A DNA stretch of 64,000 bases from Rubrivivax sp. (GCA_020248945.1 JADCGQ010000022.1:103404-167403), one strand, 5' to 3'. Shown: positions 9,211 to 20,448, counted from the stretch's first letter. Translations and numbers: made by a program. The notes: generated from the letters alone by a model not told the origin.

Positions 9211-10847
9211 GCTTCTTCGACCACCTTCCGGTGCTCGTGGTGCTGCTGCCGGCGCTCACGGCGGTGGCGCTGCTGTTCATCGGCGACGGCGGCGGCGACG
9301 GCACGGGCGTGCACGGCAGCCACGGCCACCACCGGCTGAAGTGGGCGCGGCGCGTCTCGCTGGCTTCGGTGGTGCTGTTCGCGCTGCTGGCCGCGCTGCT
9401 GGTGGCGCGCGCGGCCGACGGCAGCATCCTCGTCGTGCGCGTGGGCGAGTGGCCGGCGCCTTTCGGCATCGCGCTTGTCGTCGACCGGCTCGGCGCGCTG
9501 ATGGTGGCGCTCACCGCCGCCGTGGCCGTGCCGGTGCTGCTGTACGCCACCGGCGGCTGGGACAGCCACGGCCGCCACTTCCACCCGATCTTCCAGTTCC
9601 AGCTGATGGGCCTGGCGGGCGCCTTCGTCACCGGCGACCTGTTCAACCTGTTCGTGTTCTTCGAGGTGCTGCTGATCGCCAGTTATGTGCTGATGCTGCA
9701 CGGCCAGGGGCGCGAGCGCTTCAAGGCCGGCCTGCACTACGTGGTGCTCAACCTCGTGGCCTCGGCGCTGTTCCTCATCGGCGTGTCGCTGCTGTATGCG
9801 CAGACCGGCACGCTGAACCTGGCCGATCTGGCGCTGCGCGTGCCGCAGCTGCAGGGCGACGACGCGGCCATCGCGCAGGCGGCGGGTCTCGTGCTGCTGG
9901 TGGTGTTCGGCTTCAAGGCGGCGCTGGTGCCGCTGGCGGTGTGGTTGCCCGGCACCTATGCCGCCACCAGCGCGCCGGTGGCGGCGCTGTTCGCCGTCAT
10001 GACGAAGGTCGGCGTGTATTCGCTGCTGCGCGTGCACGGCGTGGTGTTCGGCGACGGCGCCGGCAGCGGGCCCGCCACAGGCCCGGCGGCGATGGCGGCC
10101 GAGCCCTGGATCCTGCCGCTGGCGCTGGCCACCTGCGGCGTGGGCGTGCTGGGCGCGCTGGCCTCGCGCACGCTGCCGCGCCTCGTGTCCTGGCTCACGG
10201 TGGCCTCGGTCGGCACGGTGCTGGTGGGGGTGGGCCTGTTCACGCCGGCGGCCTGGGCGGCGTCGCTCTACTACATGATCAACAGCACGCTGGTGATCGC
10301 GGCCCTGTTCCTGCTGGGCGAGATCGTGGCCTCGCAGCGTGGCAGCGCGGCCGATCACCTCGAGCCCGGCCCGGCCGTCGGCCAGCCGGTGCTGCTGGGC
10401 CTGGCGATGCTGCTGGCGGCGGCCTCGGCGGCCGGGCTGCCGCCGCTGCCGGGCTTCATCGGCAAGCTGATGCTGCTGGAGGCCGCGGCGCCGCACGCCT
10501 GGGTCGTGGCCGTGTGGGCCGTGGTGCTGGGCGCTGGCTTCCTCACGCTGGTTGGTCTGGCGCGCGCTGGCAGCATCCTGTTCTGGCACGTTCGCGACGA
10601 CCTGCCGGCCTGCACCGCGTCGGGCGGCAGCCTGCGGCTGCAAGGGGCGATGGCGCTGCTGCTGGCCATGACGGTGGCGGTGAGCGTGTTCGCCGGGCCC
10701 ATGCAGCGCTACACCGCTGCGGCGGCCGTGCAGCTGGGTGATCGCGCCGCCTACGGCCGCGCCGTGCTGGGCGAAAACGCCCAGACGACGCGGCCTTACC
10801 GCTTCGATGCCCCCGCTGCACCGGCTGCGCCCGAGGCCCCGCGATGA
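9207..10847 (+). CDS. mrpD: Mrp antiporter subunit D (NuoM/N-like)
   Basis: A 546-residue polytopic membrane protein of the complex I antiporter-like family. Signature stretches include FQFQLMGLAGAFVTGDLFNL, the segment VFFEVLLIASYVLMLHG, and VFGFKAALVPLAVWLPGTYA. The last two carry the Glu and Lys expected in the proton path. The ATG at 9207 was chosen because it overlaps the subunit C stop (ATGA) and has a GGAGGG ribosome-binding site seven bases upstream. The frame remains open further upstream but only as an overlap of subunit C. The protein works with subunit A in ion exchange. Confidence 0.94.
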   Translation: MSFFDHLPVLVVLLPALTAVALLFIGDGGGDGTGVHGSHGHHRLKWARRVSLASVVLFALLAALLVARAADGSILVVRVGEWPAPFGIALVVDRLGALMVALTAAVAVPVLLYATGGWDSHGRHFHPIFQFQLMGLAGAFVTGDLFNLFVFFEVLLIASYVLMLHGQGRERFKAGLHYVVLNLVASALFLIGVSLLYAQTGTLNLADLALRVPQLQGDDAAIAQAAGLVLLVVFGFKAALVPLAVWLPGTYAATSAPVAALFAVMTKVGVYSLLRVHGVVFGDGAGSGPATGPAAMAAEPWILPLALATCGVGVLGALASRTLPRLVSWLTVASVGTVLVGVGLFTPAAWAASLYYMINSTLVIAALFLLGEIVASQRGSAADHLEPGPAVGQPVLLGLAMLLAAASAAGLPPLPGFIGKLMLLEAAAPHAWVVAVWAVVLGAGFLTLVGLARAGSILFWHVRDDLPACTASGGSLRLQGAMALLLAMTVAVSVFAGPMQRYTAAAAVQLGDRAAYGRAVLGENAQTTRPYRFDAPAAPAAPEAPR

Positions 10848-11371
10848 AACCTCCCATCACCCAGACGACCACCCCGACGACCACCTCGCCCGGCTGGCTC
10901 GCGCACCCGGTGCTGTCGGTGCTGGTGGCGGCCACCTGGCTGCTGCTGCGCGAAAGCGCCGGTCCGGCCGATCTGCTGTGGGCCGCCGTGTTCGCGCTCG
11001 TCATCCCGCGCCTGCTGCACCGCTTTCTCGGCCCGGCCTTGCGCCCGCGCGCGGCTTGGGTGGCGTTGCGCCTCACGGGCGTGGTGCTCTACGACATCGT
11101 GATGTCCAACCTCACGGTGGCGCGCATCGTGCTCGACCCCTCTTCGTCGCCGCAGCCGGCCTGGGTGCCGATCAAGCTGGACACCACGCACCCGACGGCC
11201 ATCGTGCTGTTCGCCACCATCATCACCACCACGCCGGGCACGGTGAGCTGCGTCGTCGACGAGCAGCGCGGCGAGATCCTCGTGCACGCGCTGGACTGCA
11301 CCGACGTGGTTGGCGCGGCTGTACAGATGAAGGAGCGCTACGAGCGCCCGCTGATGGAGATCTTCGGATGA
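10844..11371 (+). CDS. mrpE: Mrp antiporter subunit E
   Basis: A 175-residue protein of the MnhE/MrpE family. A Thr/Pro-rich start (residues 1-16) precedes hydrophobic segments around residues 20-60, then the conserved region with VLYDIVMSNLTVARIVLD and LFATIITTTPGTVSC. MrpE is needed for assembly or stability of the antiporter complex in studied species. ATGA overlaps are visible at both ends, with subunit D upstream and subunit F downstream. Confidence 0.93.
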   Translation: MKPPITQTTTPTTTSPGWLAHPVLSVLVAATWLLLRESAGPADLLWAAVFALVIPRLLHRFLGPALRPRAAWVALRLTGVVLYDIVMSNLTVARIVLDPSSSPQPAWVPIKLDTTHPTAIVLFATIITTTPGTVSCVVDEQRGEILVHALDCTDVVGAAVQMKERYERPLMEIFG

Positions 11372-11649
11372 CACCGTCGTTCATCTCGCTGGCGCTGATG
11401 TTCGCGTTGGGCGCCGTCGGCGTGGCCATGCTGCTGTGCGCCTGGCGCCTGGTGCGCGGGCCGACGCTGCCCGACCGCGTGCTCGCGCTCGACACGCTGT
11501 ACGTCAACGTCGTGGCCTTCGTGGTGCTGCTGGGCATCCAGCAGGGCACGGGGCTGTACTTCGAGGCGGCGCTTTTGATCGCGCTGCTGGGCTTTGTCTC
11601 CACCGTCGCGCTGGGCCGCTACCTGCAGCGCGGCGATGTCATCGAATGA
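11368..11649 (+). CDS. mrpF: Mrp antiporter subunit F
   Basis: A 93-residue membrane protein starting at the ATG that overlaps the subunit E stop. It has three hydrophobic helices and the MrpF/PhaF signature LVRGPTLPDRVLALDTLYVN, whose Asp residue is conserved in the family. In other systems subunit F also supports cholate/Na+ efflux. It is followed after ten bases by subunit G. The same frame is open for a long stretch upstream, but that part lies entirely within mrpE and mrpD. Confidence 0.92.
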   Translation: MTPSFISLALMFALGAVGVAMLLCAWRLVRGPTLPDRVLALDTLYVNVVAFVVLLGIQQGTGLYFEAALLIALLGFVSTVALGRYLQRGDVIE

Positions 11650-11659
11650 GGGGCCGCGC

Positions 11660-12007
11660 ATGAACCACCTCGAGCAACTGCCGGCCGCCTGGCAGGCCGT
11701 GATCATCGTGATGCTGCTCGTGGGCGGCGTGTTCGCGCTCGTGGGCGGCATCGGCCTCGTGCGGTTTCGCGATTTCTACATGCGGCTGCACGCGCCGACG
11801 AAGGCCACGACGCTGGGCGTGGGCGGCGTGCTGCTGGCGTCGATGGCGGCGAGCGCGGCGCAGGGCACGTGGTCGGTGGCCGAGCTGCTGATCACGCTGT
11901 TCATCTTCGTCACCGCGCCGGTGTCGGCCAACCTGCTGGCGCAGGCCGCGCTGCACCGGCGCGAACCCAGCGTGGCGCCGCCGCCGGCGGAGCAGCCCCT
12001 GCGCTGA
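11660..12007 (+). CDS. mrpG: Mrp antiporter subunit G
   Basis: A 115-residue membrane protein. The family motif GGIGLVRFRDFYMRLHAPTK is at residues 29-48, followed by GVGGVLLASM and the terminal helix LLITLFIFVTAPVSANLLAQ. The C-terminus is a short Pro-rich tail. The start was chosen at the ATG ten bases after the mrpF stop. It is the last gene of the operon. Only 21 bp separate it from the convergent exchanger gene, with no clear terminator hairpin. Confidence 0.93.
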   Translation: MNHLEQLPAAWQAVIIVMLLVGGVFALVGGIGLVRFRDFYMRLHAPTKATTLGVGGVLLASMAASAAQGTWSVAELLITLFIFVTAPVSANLLAQAALHRREPSVAPPPAEQPLR

Positions 12008-12028
12008 TTTCGCGCCGAACGCGCCCGC

Positions 12029-13117
12029 TCAGCCGGGGTCGGCCGGCTTGGAGCGTGAGCCGAACATCGCCACCACCAGCGTGACGATGGTGATGGGCAC
12101 CACGAAGCTCATCATCACGCCCGAGAACGCCGGCAGTGCCGCGTGCTGCTGCGACGCCATGATGAGGTAGGCCACGTAGGCGACGTAGTAGCCCAGGAAC
12201 ACGGCGCCTTCCCAGCGCGCGATCTCGCGGCCGGTCATGAACACCGGCAGGCAGGCCAGGGCCACCGCCAGCATCACCCAGATGTCGAAGGCCAGCAGCG
12301 AGGGCGCCATCACCAGGCCCATGTCGCCCGACACCAGGCCCGACAAGCCCAGGCAGCCCAGGATGTTGAAGGTGTTGCTGCCGACCACGTTGCCCACCGC
12401 GATGTCGCGCTCGCCCTTGATGGCGGCGGTGATGCTGGTGGCGACCTCCGGCATGCTGGTGCCGGCGGCCACGATGGTCAGGCCGATGACGAGGTCGCTC
12501 ACGCCCATGGCCTTGGCAAACGACACCGCGGCGGTGACCAGGTACTCCGAGCCGAAGACCAGCGCCGCCAGGCCCACGACGATGAGCAGCAGCTGCATCG
12601 GCAACTTGTCGTCCCAGGCCCCCACTTCGGCCGGCTTCACCTCGGCGGCGTATTCGTCCTTGGCCGCCTGCGTCTCGCGCCGGGACTGCACGACCAGGAA
12701 CACGGTGTAGGCGACCAGCAGGGTGAACAGCAGGGCGCCATCCAGGAACGACAGCTTGCCGTCCAGCCCCAACGCCAGCAGCAGCAGGCTGGCGCCCAGC
12801 ATGATGGGCACTTCCTGGCGGATGAGCTGGATGTTGACGATCAGCGGCGCGATCAGCGCGCTGATGCCCAGGATGAACAGCACGTTGAAGATGTTGCTGC
12901 CGACCACGTTGCCGATGGCGATGTCGGCATTGCCGTCGAGCACGGCGCCCACGCTCACCGCCACCTCGGGCGCGCTGGTGCCGAAGGCCACGATGGTGAG
13001 GCCCACCACCAGCGGGCTGATGCCGAAGGACAAGGCGAGTTTCGACGCGCCACGCACCAGTGCGTTGGCCCCCAAGACAAGCAGCACGAGGCCGCCGACA
13101 AACATGAGCAGGTTCAT
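12029..13117 (-). CDS. CaCA-family Na+/Ca2+ exchanger (YrbG-like)
   Basis: A 362-residue inner-membrane exchanger with the internal duplication typical of the CaCA superfamily. The two alpha repeats are GLTIVAFGTSAPEVAVSV with GNVVGSNIFN, and GLTIVAAGTSMPEVATSI with GNVVGSNTFN. The acidic ligands in GTSAPE and GTSMPE are intact. A charged loop of about residues 140-180 separates the halves. The protein should exchange Na+ or H+ for Ca2+ across the inner membrane. The start was placed at MNLLMFVGG because homologues start there. An in-frame Met 20 codons upstream adds a non-conserved extension. It converges on the Mrp operon, another cation/proton system. Confidence 0.92.
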   Translation of the reverse strand: MNLLMFVGGLVLLVLGANALVRGASKLALSFGISPLVVGLTIVAFGTSAPEVAVSVGAVLDGNADIAIGNVVGSNIFNVLFILGISALIAPLIVNIQLIRQEVPIMLGASLLLLALGLDGKLSFLDGALLFTLLVAYTVFLVVQSRRETQAAKDEYAAEVKPAEVGAWDDKLPMQLLLIVVGLAALVFGSEYLVTAAVSFAKAMGVSDLVIGLTIVAAGTSMPEVATSITAAIKGERDIAVGNVVGSNTFNILGCLGLSGLVSGDMGLVMAPSLLAFDIWVMLAVALACLPVFMTGREIARWEGAVFLGYYVAYVAYLIMASQQHAALPAFSGVMMSFVVPITIVTLVVAMFGSRSKPADPG

Positions 13118-13220
13118 GGGGCCGGGACTGTAGCGGTACGCCGTGCCTGCGCGGGCGAGCGGGGTGCCGAAAGGCACGCCGGGTCACCGGCCTCTTGACG
13201 ACGCTGTTACTCTATTGGGA

Positions 13221-13571
13221 ATGCGTTCGCAAAAAGCCCGACTTCCCCGTGGCCGTGTCGCGCCCGCGCTGGGCCTGGCCTTGCTCGCGCTGGCCTGGTG
13301 CCTGGCCCAGGCTCTGGCCTTGGAGCACCGGGTGGCCCACGCGCCGGGGCTGGCGGCGCACGGGCCGCACCTGGTGGGTGGCGAACACGAAGAAGACGAG
13401 TCGTTCTGCCGCCTCGTCGACCAGGCGGGACTGGGTGACACCTTGCCCCTGGCTGCGTCGGCCCTGGCCTCCTGCTGGGTCGGCTTTGCGCTGTCGTGGG
13501 CGGCCCCAGTGGCTGGGGCGGCTGCCGGCTCGCGCCACGGCTACGAGGCGCGCGCACCGCCCTTGGGCTGA
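13221..13571 (+). CDS. Small exported or membrane protein with a His/Glu/Cys cluster, upstream of a TonB receptor
   Basis: A 116-residue protein from the ATG at 13221. A hydrophobic segment at about residues 15-34 could be a signal peptide or anchor. A His/acid-rich middle follows (GGEHEEDESFCRLVDQ, residues ~53-68), then a second hydrophobic stretch (residues ~75-100). I do not recognise a named domain. Small proteins of this type often lie directly upstream of zinc-type TonB receptors in Burkholderiales, so a metal-related role is plausible but is inference. A strong hairpin with a T-rich tail lies between it and the receptor gene. Confidence 0.6.
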   Translation: MRSQKARLPRGRVAPALGLALLALAWCLAQALALEHRVAHAPGLAAHGPHLVGGEHEEDESFCRLVDQAGLGDTLPLAASALASCWVGFALSWAAPVAGAAAGSRHGYEARAPPLG

Positions 13572-13613
13572 CCCAGCCCACGGGCCGCTCCTTGCCGATC
13601 CTGGCCGCTCCCG

Positions 13614-13640
13614 GCCCGCTCCGGCGGGCGGCTCTCTTTT
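13614..13640 (+). terminator. Hairpin with UCCG tetraloop and T-rich tail (terminator or attenuator)
   Basis: GCCCGC (13614-13619) pairs with GCGGGC (13624-13629) around the loop TCCG, a UNCG-type extra-stable tetraloop closed by C-G. Three bases later comes the T-rich run TCTCTTTT (13633-13640). The hairpin lies 43 bp after the small gene and about 100 bp before the TonB receptor start. It could end the first transcript or attenuate read-through into the receptor. Confidence 0.4.
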
Positions 13641-13738
13641 CATCGCCTCGTCCCACGCGGGCCTGCGAACTGCGGGCGTGCCGCGCGCTGACGCGTCGGC
13701 CCTCACGGGGCCCAGCACTTGTTTCCAGAAGGATCGTC

Positions 13739-15796
13739 ATGACCCGCACCCTCTCTTGGCCGCCGCGTTCGCGTGCCGCTGTGGCCGCCGCCCTGACCGC
13801 CTCGTCGGCACTGGTCGTCAGCCACCCGGCTGCCCTGGCCCAGGCGGCCGCCGAGCCGGTGGTCATCACCGGCAACCCGCTCGGCCGCGCGGACGCGACC
13901 CGGCCCGTCGTGGTGCTCACGGGGGACGCGCTGCTGCTGCGCCGCGCCGGCACCCTGGGCGAGACGCTCGACGGCCTGGCCGGTGTGGCCGGCAGCGGCT
14001 TCGGCGCCAACGCCAGCCGCCCGGTGATCCGCGGCCTCGACGGCGACCGCATCCGGCTGCTCGACAACGGCGCCGGCCTCGTCGACGCCAGCAACCTGAG
14101 CTTCGACCACGCCGTGGCCATCGACCCATTGGTGGTCGAGCGCATCGAGGTGCTGCGCGGCCCGGCGGCGCTGCTGTACGGCGGCAATGCCACCGGCGGC
14201 GTGGTCAATGCCATCGACAACCGCATCCCGCGTGAACGCATCACCGGGCTCACGGGCCGCGCCGAACTGCGGCTGGGCGGCGCGGCCTCCGAGCGGAGCG
14301 GCGCCGCGGTGCTGGAAGGTGGCGCTGGCGGCCTGGCCTGGCACGTGGACGTCGCCGCGCGCAAGGCCGACGACCCGCGCACGCCGCGCTTCACGCCCGT
14401 GGCCGACGGCGAGCCACTCGAGCCCGCCACGCGCGTGCGCAACGCCGCCTCTGACAGCCGTGCCGGCGCCGTGGGCGCGGCCTGGGTGTCGGGCAGCGGC
14501 TATTTCGGCCTCTCGCTGGACCGCATGGACCACGACTACGGCGTCACTGTCGAGCCCGACGTGAGCATCCGGCTGCTGCGCGAACGCGCGGCGCTGGCGG
14601 GCGAGTGGCGGGCGCTGCCAGGGCCCTTGTCCAGCGTCTTGCTCAAGGCCTCGCGCAGCCGCTACGCCCACGAAGAGATCGAAGGCGGCGGCGAGGTCGG
14701 CACGCGCTTCGCGAGCCTGGGCGACGAACTGCGCGCTGAACTCCGCCACAAGCCGCTGGCGGGGCTGGAGGGCGTTTTCGGCGTGCAGACGGAGCGGCTG
14801 GACTTCTCGGCACTGGGCGAAGAGGCTTTCGTGCCGGGCACGCTGACGAAGAGCAGCGCGCTCTTCGTGCTGGAGGAGTTCACGCTCGGCGCGGCCACCT
14901 TCAGCGCCGGCCTGCGCAGCGAACGGGTGACGGTGTCGTCCGCTGGCGACGCGCCCGGTGCCGCCGAACCGCGCTTCGGGGCCGCGCAGTCGCGCAGCTT
15001 CTCGCCCACGAGCCTGTCGCTCGGCGCCCGCTTCGAGCTCGGCGGCGGCTGGCAGGCCCTGGGCCAGGTGGGCCGCACGCAGCGCGCGCCGGCCTACTAC
15101 GAGCTGTACGCCGATGGCCTGCACCTGGCCACCGCGGCCTACGAGATCGGGGACACCACGCTGGGGCTGGAGTCGAGCCGGCACGTGGAGTTCGGCCTTG
15201 CCTTCCGCCGCGCCGGCACCCGGCTGGCGGTGAACGTGTTCTCGACGCGATTCAGCCGTTACATCGCGCTGCGCGACACCGGCAACGTGGTCACGCTGCC
15301 GGCCGAGGAACCCGGCGAGCCCGACATCGAGGTGCCCGAGTACCGCTTCGAGGGCGTCCGGGCGCGACTCGTGGGTGCCGAGATCGAGGCCTCGACGACG
15401 CTGACGCTGGCGGGCGCGCCGCTGGTGCTGAGCAGCACGCTCGATCTCGTGCGTGGCGACGATCTCGACCGCAAGGAGCCGCTGCCGCGCCTGCCGCCGC
15501 TGCGCCTGCGCGTCGGTGCGGCCTGGACGCTCGGCCCCACCACCCTGGGCGCCGACATCCGCCACGCCGCGCGCCAGGGCCGGGTGCCGGCCACCGACAC
15601 GGCCACGCCCTCGGCCACGGTGCTGGACCTGTGGCTGCGCGGCCGCGTGGCGGCGCTGCCCGGCTTGAGCTGGTACGCGAAGCTGGCCAATGCCACCGAC
15701 GAGCTGGCCTTCAACGCGGCCGCGGTGGCCTCGGTGCGCGGCTTGTCTCCGGCGCCGGGCCGGGCGTTCTCGGCCGGGATGCAGTGGCGCTGGTGA
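13739..15796 (+). CDS. TonB-dependent outer-membrane receptor, ZnuD-like (probable metal uptake)
   Basis: A 685-residue protein. A signal peptide ends near residue 36 (AALAQA). The plug domain has a TonB-box-like start PVVITGNP, then GFGANASRPVIRGLDGDRI and VERIEVLRGPAALLYGGNAT. A 22-strand-type barrel of average receptor length follows. It ends with an aromatic residue (MQWRW), as expected for BAM substrates. The short plug and the segment ALGEEAFVPGT resemble ZnuD-type zinc receptors, although no His-rich loop is obvious. The start was chosen at 13739, where AGAAGGA precedes the ATG at suitable spacing. The frame is open further upstream through unrelated sequence. TonB-ExbBD, encoded at about 26-28 kb, could energise it. 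Confidence 0.88.
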   Translation: MTRTLSWPPRSRAAVAAALTASSALVVSHPAALAQAAAEPVVITGNPLGRADATRPVVVLTGDALLLRRAGTLGETLDGLAGVAGSGFGANASRPVIRGLDGDRIRLLDNGAGLVDASNLSFDHAVAIDPLVVERIEVLRGPAALLYGGNATGGVVNAIDNRIPRERITGLTGRAELRLGGAASERSGAAVLEGGAGGLAWHVDVAARKADDPRTPRFTPVADGEPLEPATRVRNAASDSRAGAVGAAWVSGSGYFGLSLDRMDHDYGVTVEPDVSIRLLRERAALAGEWRALPGPLSSVLLKASRSRYAHEEIEGGGEVGTRFASLGDELRAELRHKPLAGLEGVFGVQTERLDFSALGEEAFVPGTLTKSSALFVLEEFTLGAATFSAGLRSERVTVSSAGDAPGAAEPRFGAAQSRSFSPTSLSLGARFELGGGWQALGQVGRTQRAPAYYELYADGLHLATAAYEIGDTTLGLESSRHVEFGLAFRRAGTRLAVNVFSTRFSRYIALRDTGNVVTLPAEEPGEPDIEVPEYRFEGVRARLVGAEIEASTTLTLAGAPLVLSSTLDLVRGDDLDRKEPLPRLPPLRLRVGAAWTLGPTTLGADIRHAARQGRVPATDTATPSATVLDLWLRGRVAALPGLSWYAKLANATDELAFNAAAVASVRGLSPAPGRAFSAGMQWRW

Positions 15797-15839
15797 AGCG
15801 TAGGCGCCGAGGCAGCGACGGTGTCGCGGCGCCGGCGCC

Positions 15840-16472
15840 TCAGGGCGCCAGCCGCTCGCGCACCCAGGCCCCGCCCTCGAGCCGGTAGCGCAGGCGGTCG
15901 TGCAGCCGGCTCTTGCGGCCTTGCCAGAACTCCCAGCGATCGGGCACGAGCCGGTAGCCGCCCCAGTGCGGTGGCCGCGGCGGGTTCAGGCCGTGGGTGA
16001 GGGCGGCCTTGGCCGCGGCGGCCACCAGCACCGTTCGCGAGCCGATCACTTCGCTCTGAGGCGAGGCCCAGGCACCCAGGCGCGAGTCGAGCGGGCGGCT
16101 GGCGTAGTAGGCATCGGACTCGTCCTCGCCGGCCTTGTGCACGCGGCCCTCGATGCGCACGACGCGCTCCAACTCCACCCAGTGGAACTGCAGTGCCGCG
16201 AACGGCTGCGCCGCCAGTTCACGGCCCTTGCGGCTCTCGTAGTTGGTGTACCAGACGATGCCGCGAGCGTCGCAGCCCTTGATCAGCACGATGCGTGTCG
16301 ACGGGCGGCCGTCGGGGCCGACGGTGGCCAGCGTCATCGCGTTGGGCTCCGGCAACTGGGCGCTCAGCGCCTGCTCGAGCCAGGTGCCGAACTGCTGCAG
16401 CGGGTCGGCGGCAGAGGCGGTTTCGTCGAGCTCGTCGCGTTCGTAGCTTTTGCGCAGGTCGGCGATGTCCAT
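15840..16472 (-). CDS. pdxH: Pyridoxamine 5'-phosphate oxidase
   Basis: A 210-residue cytoplasmic FMN enzyme that oxidises pyridoxine or pyridoxamine 5'-phosphate to pyridoxal 5'-phosphate, the last step of vitamin B6 synthesis and salvage. Full length for the family. Visible motifs include [24 protein letters not shown] (read as two parts, RIVLIKG and YTNYESRKG), [25 protein letters not shown] and the C-terminal [14 protein letters not shown] with the substrate-binding Arg and His. The stop lies 43 bp from the end of the convergent receptor gene. The start ATG at 16472 is the only one near the family start. Confidence 0.95.
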   Translation of the reverse strand: MDIADLRKSYERDELDETASAADPLQQFGTWLEQALSAQLPEPNAMTLATVGPDGRPSTRIVLIKGCDARGIVWYTNYESRKGRELAAQPFAALQFHWVELERVVRIEGRVHKAGEDESDAYYASRPLDSRLGAWASPQSEVIGSRTVLVAAAAKAALTHGLNPPRPPHWGGYRLVPDRWEFWQGRKSRLHDRLRYRLEGGAWVRERLAP

Positions 16473-16629
16473 GTGGCCCAGTATAGGAAGCCGGCCACGG
16501 GTGCATCCCTTACGGAAAACGACTTAAGTGATGGCCCCACTTTCTGACAAGGCACCGCGTCGCCATCCTGAGGCCCAAGGAGGACGCCGGAACCTTGCCT
16601 AGGGAACGGTCACCGGCGCCAACAACAGC

Positions 16630-17229
16630 ATGAATGCCCGCCCGACCCTCATCGTGCCCGCTGCCGGCCGCGGCAGCCGCTTCGGCGGTGCCGGCGGCCC
16701 CGGACACAAGCTTGAACAACCGCTCGACGGCCTGACCGTGCTCGAGTGCACCCTGCGTGCGGCGCTGGCCTCGCAGCTGCCCTGCCTGGTGGTGACGACG
16801 GCCGAGCTGGCACCGCTGGCCGCGCGGCAGATGGCGCGCCGCGACATCCTGGTGTTGAGCCCCGGTGAGGCGGCACGTGGCATGGGCTACAGCATCGCCG
16901 CCGGTGTGGCCGAGCGCTCGGCCGGCGCCGGCTGGCTGGTGCTGCCCGCCGACATGCCGCGCGTGCAACCGGCGTCCGTGCAGGCCGTGGCTGCGGCCTT
17001 GTCGCAGCAGATCGTGGTGTTTGCGCAGCACCAGGGCCGACGCGGCCATCCGGTGGGCTTTGCCGCCGAGCTGTACTCGGAGTTGGTGCAGCTCGATGGC
17101 GACGACGGCGCCCGGCGGGTGGTGTCGCGCTACCCGGCGGTGGCAGTGGAACTCGACGACCCTGGCGTGCTGGTGGACGTCGACACGCCTGGCGATCTGG
17201 CCGCACTGCGGCTCGCGGCACAGCCTTAG
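16630..17229 (+). CDS. MobA/MocA-like nucleotidyltransferase
   Basis: A 199-residue protein of the NTP-transferase (MobA-like) superfamily. The N-terminal nucleotide-binding loop is IVPAAGRGSRFGG, followed by the Lys of HKLEQPL. WLVLPADMPRV holds the metal-binding Asp of the family. The segment RRGHPVGFAAELYSEL and the final VDVDTPGDLAAL match molybdenum cofactor cytidylyl/guanylyl-transferase-like proteins. No molybdoenzyme or other cofactor gene lies nearby, so the exact nucleotide and acceptor are uncertain. The stop overlaps the stop of the convergent chaC by four bases. Confidence 0.8.
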   Translation: MNARPTLIVPAAGRGSRFGGAGGPGHKLEQPLDGLTVLECTLRAALASQLPCLVVTTAELAPLAARQMARRDILVLSPGEAARGMGYSIAAGVAERSAGAGWLVLPADMPRVQPASVQAVAAALSQQIVVFAQHQGRRGHPVGFAAELYSELVQLDGDDGARRVVSRYPAVAVELDDPGVLVDVDTPGDLAALRLAAQP

Positions 17230-17900
17230 GCCAGGCCCTCGCGCCGCGCCAGCGCCATCAGGCGCTCAATCTCGCGGTCGTGCACGCCGCGTGCGCGCAG
17301 CGCGGCCGCGGTTTCGGCCAGGTAGGCCATCGTCGTGCCGTAGCGCCCGTGCGCGTGACGCAGGATGTGGCAGACCTCGTCGTCGGGCAGGCGGGGCAGG
17401 CAGGCCTCGCTGCGGCGGCTGAGCGTGAAGGCCAGCGCCACCACCGGGCCCTGCGCGGTGCGGCAGGGCAGCAGGCGGGGGTCGTACACACCGTTGGGCA
17501 TCTCGCGCTCCCAGAGCCGGTCGAGTTCGGCTTCGGCCTGTTCGGGCCGCATGCGGTAGACCACGCCGCGGCAGGCACCACCCGGCAGCAACGCAAACAC
17601 CAGGCCCGGCTGCTGCGGCGTGCCGCGGTTCACGCGCGAGCGCATGCGCAGGGCGCGGTGCCAGCCGTGCACCAGCGCAGGGCGGTGCTCGGCGGCATCG
17701 AACTCGGGGCGCCAGATCAGCGAGGCATAGCCGAAGATCCACCACTGCGCATGGCCGCGCCACTGCTGGCGCAGGGTGCGCAGCGCCGCGGCGGGGTCGC
17801 GCACGGTGAGGCGGGCGAGGTCGATGGAGGGCGTCACGGTCGATCGGGGCCTTGCAAGAGGCGCGCCTGCGCGCCACGGCATGCCGGCAGTTTGCGTCAT
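17226..17900 (-). CDS. chaC: ChaC-family gamma-glutamylcyclotransferase
   Basis: A 224-residue cytoplasmic enzyme that cleaves glutathione into 5-oxoproline and Cys-Gly. The substrate loop is [12 protein letters not shown]. The catalytic Glu sits in [10 protein letters not shown], aligning with WKREMITGCY in E. coli ChaC as I recall it. [10 protein letters not shown] near the end is also conserved. The start is uncertain. ATG 17900 leaves only 35 bp to the divergent edd start. A GTG at 17837 ([11 protein letters not shown]) would give 203 residues and a 98-bp divergent promoter region, and it drops a non-conserved N-terminus. Confidence 0.88.
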   Translation of the reverse strand: MTQTAGMPWRAGAPLARPRSTVTPSIDLARLTVRDPAAALRTLRQQWRGHAQWWIFGYASLIWRPEFDAAEHRPALVHGWHRALRMRSRVNRGTPQQPGLVFALLPGGACRGVVYRMRPEQAEAELDRLWEREMPNGVYDPRLLPCRTAQGPVVALAFTLSRRSEACLPRLPDDEVCHILRHAHGRYGTTMAYLAETAAALRARGVHDREIERLMALARREGLA

Positions 17901-17935
17901 TGACGATGTAACTCGGTTTCTTCAGAATCCGACCC

Positions 17936-19783
<1,848 letters not shown>

Positions 19784-19806
19784 CCTCCACCGACTCCGAG
19801 ACCCGC

Positions 19807-20433
19807 ATGCTCGACACCCGAAGCCTCGCCAGCCATGGCCCCGTGATCCCCGTCATCGTCATCCAGCGACTGGAGCAGGCCGTGCCCTTGGCCCGTGCGC
19901 TGGTCGAAGGCGGCGTGAAGGTGCTGGAGGTGACGCTGCGCACGCCGGTGGCGTTGGCGGCCATCGAGGCCATCGCCCGCGCCGTGCCCGAGGCCGTGGT
20001 GGGCGCCGGCACGCTGCGGCTGCCCGCGGATGCCCAGGCGGCGCGCGACGCCGGCAGCAGCTTCGCCGTGAGCCCGGGCTACACCTCGGCGCTGGGCGCC
20101 GCCTGCCGTGCCGCCGGCCTGCCGCTCTTGCCCGGCGTGGCCACCGGCAGCGAGGTGATGTCGGCCATGGCCGACGGCCTGAACTTCCTGAAGTTCTTCC
20201 CGGCCCAGCAGGCCGGCGGTGTGCCGATGTTGAAGGCGCTGGCCGGGCCGTTCCCGGACATCGCGTTCTGCCCCACGGGTGGCATCACGCTGGAGACGGC
20301 GCCGCAGTTCCTCGCGCTGCCCAACGTCCTGGTCTGTGGCGGCTCCTGGCTGACACCGGCCGACGCGGTGGAAGCCGGCGACTGGGCGCGCATCACGCGG
20401 CTGGCGCGCGAGTCGCAGGCGCTGCGCGCCTGA
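19807..20433 (+). CDS. eda: KDPG/KHG aldolase
   Basis: A 208-residue class I aldolase that splits 2-keto-3-deoxy-6-phosphogluconate into pyruvate and glyceraldehyde 3-phosphate. The Schiff-base Lys is in [13 protein letters not shown]. The catalytic Glu is in [10 protein letters not shown], and the phosphate-binding region is FCPTGGI. The start ATG at 19807 was chosen because the family starts there. The frame is open upstream only as a shadow of edd. Together with edd it supplies the Entner-Doudoroff route. Confidence 0.96.
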   Translation: MLDTRSLASHGPVIPVIVIQRLEQAVPLARALVEGGVKVLEVTLRTPVALAAIEAIARAVPEAVVGAGTLRLPADAQAARDAGSSFAVSPGYTSALGAACRAAGLPLLPGVATGSEVMSAMADGLNFLKFFPAQQAGGVPMLKALAGPFPDIAFCPTGGITLETAPQFLALPNVLVCGGSWLTPADAVEAGDWARITRLARESQALRA

Positions 20434-20448
20434 GCCGCCGCCCGCGGG

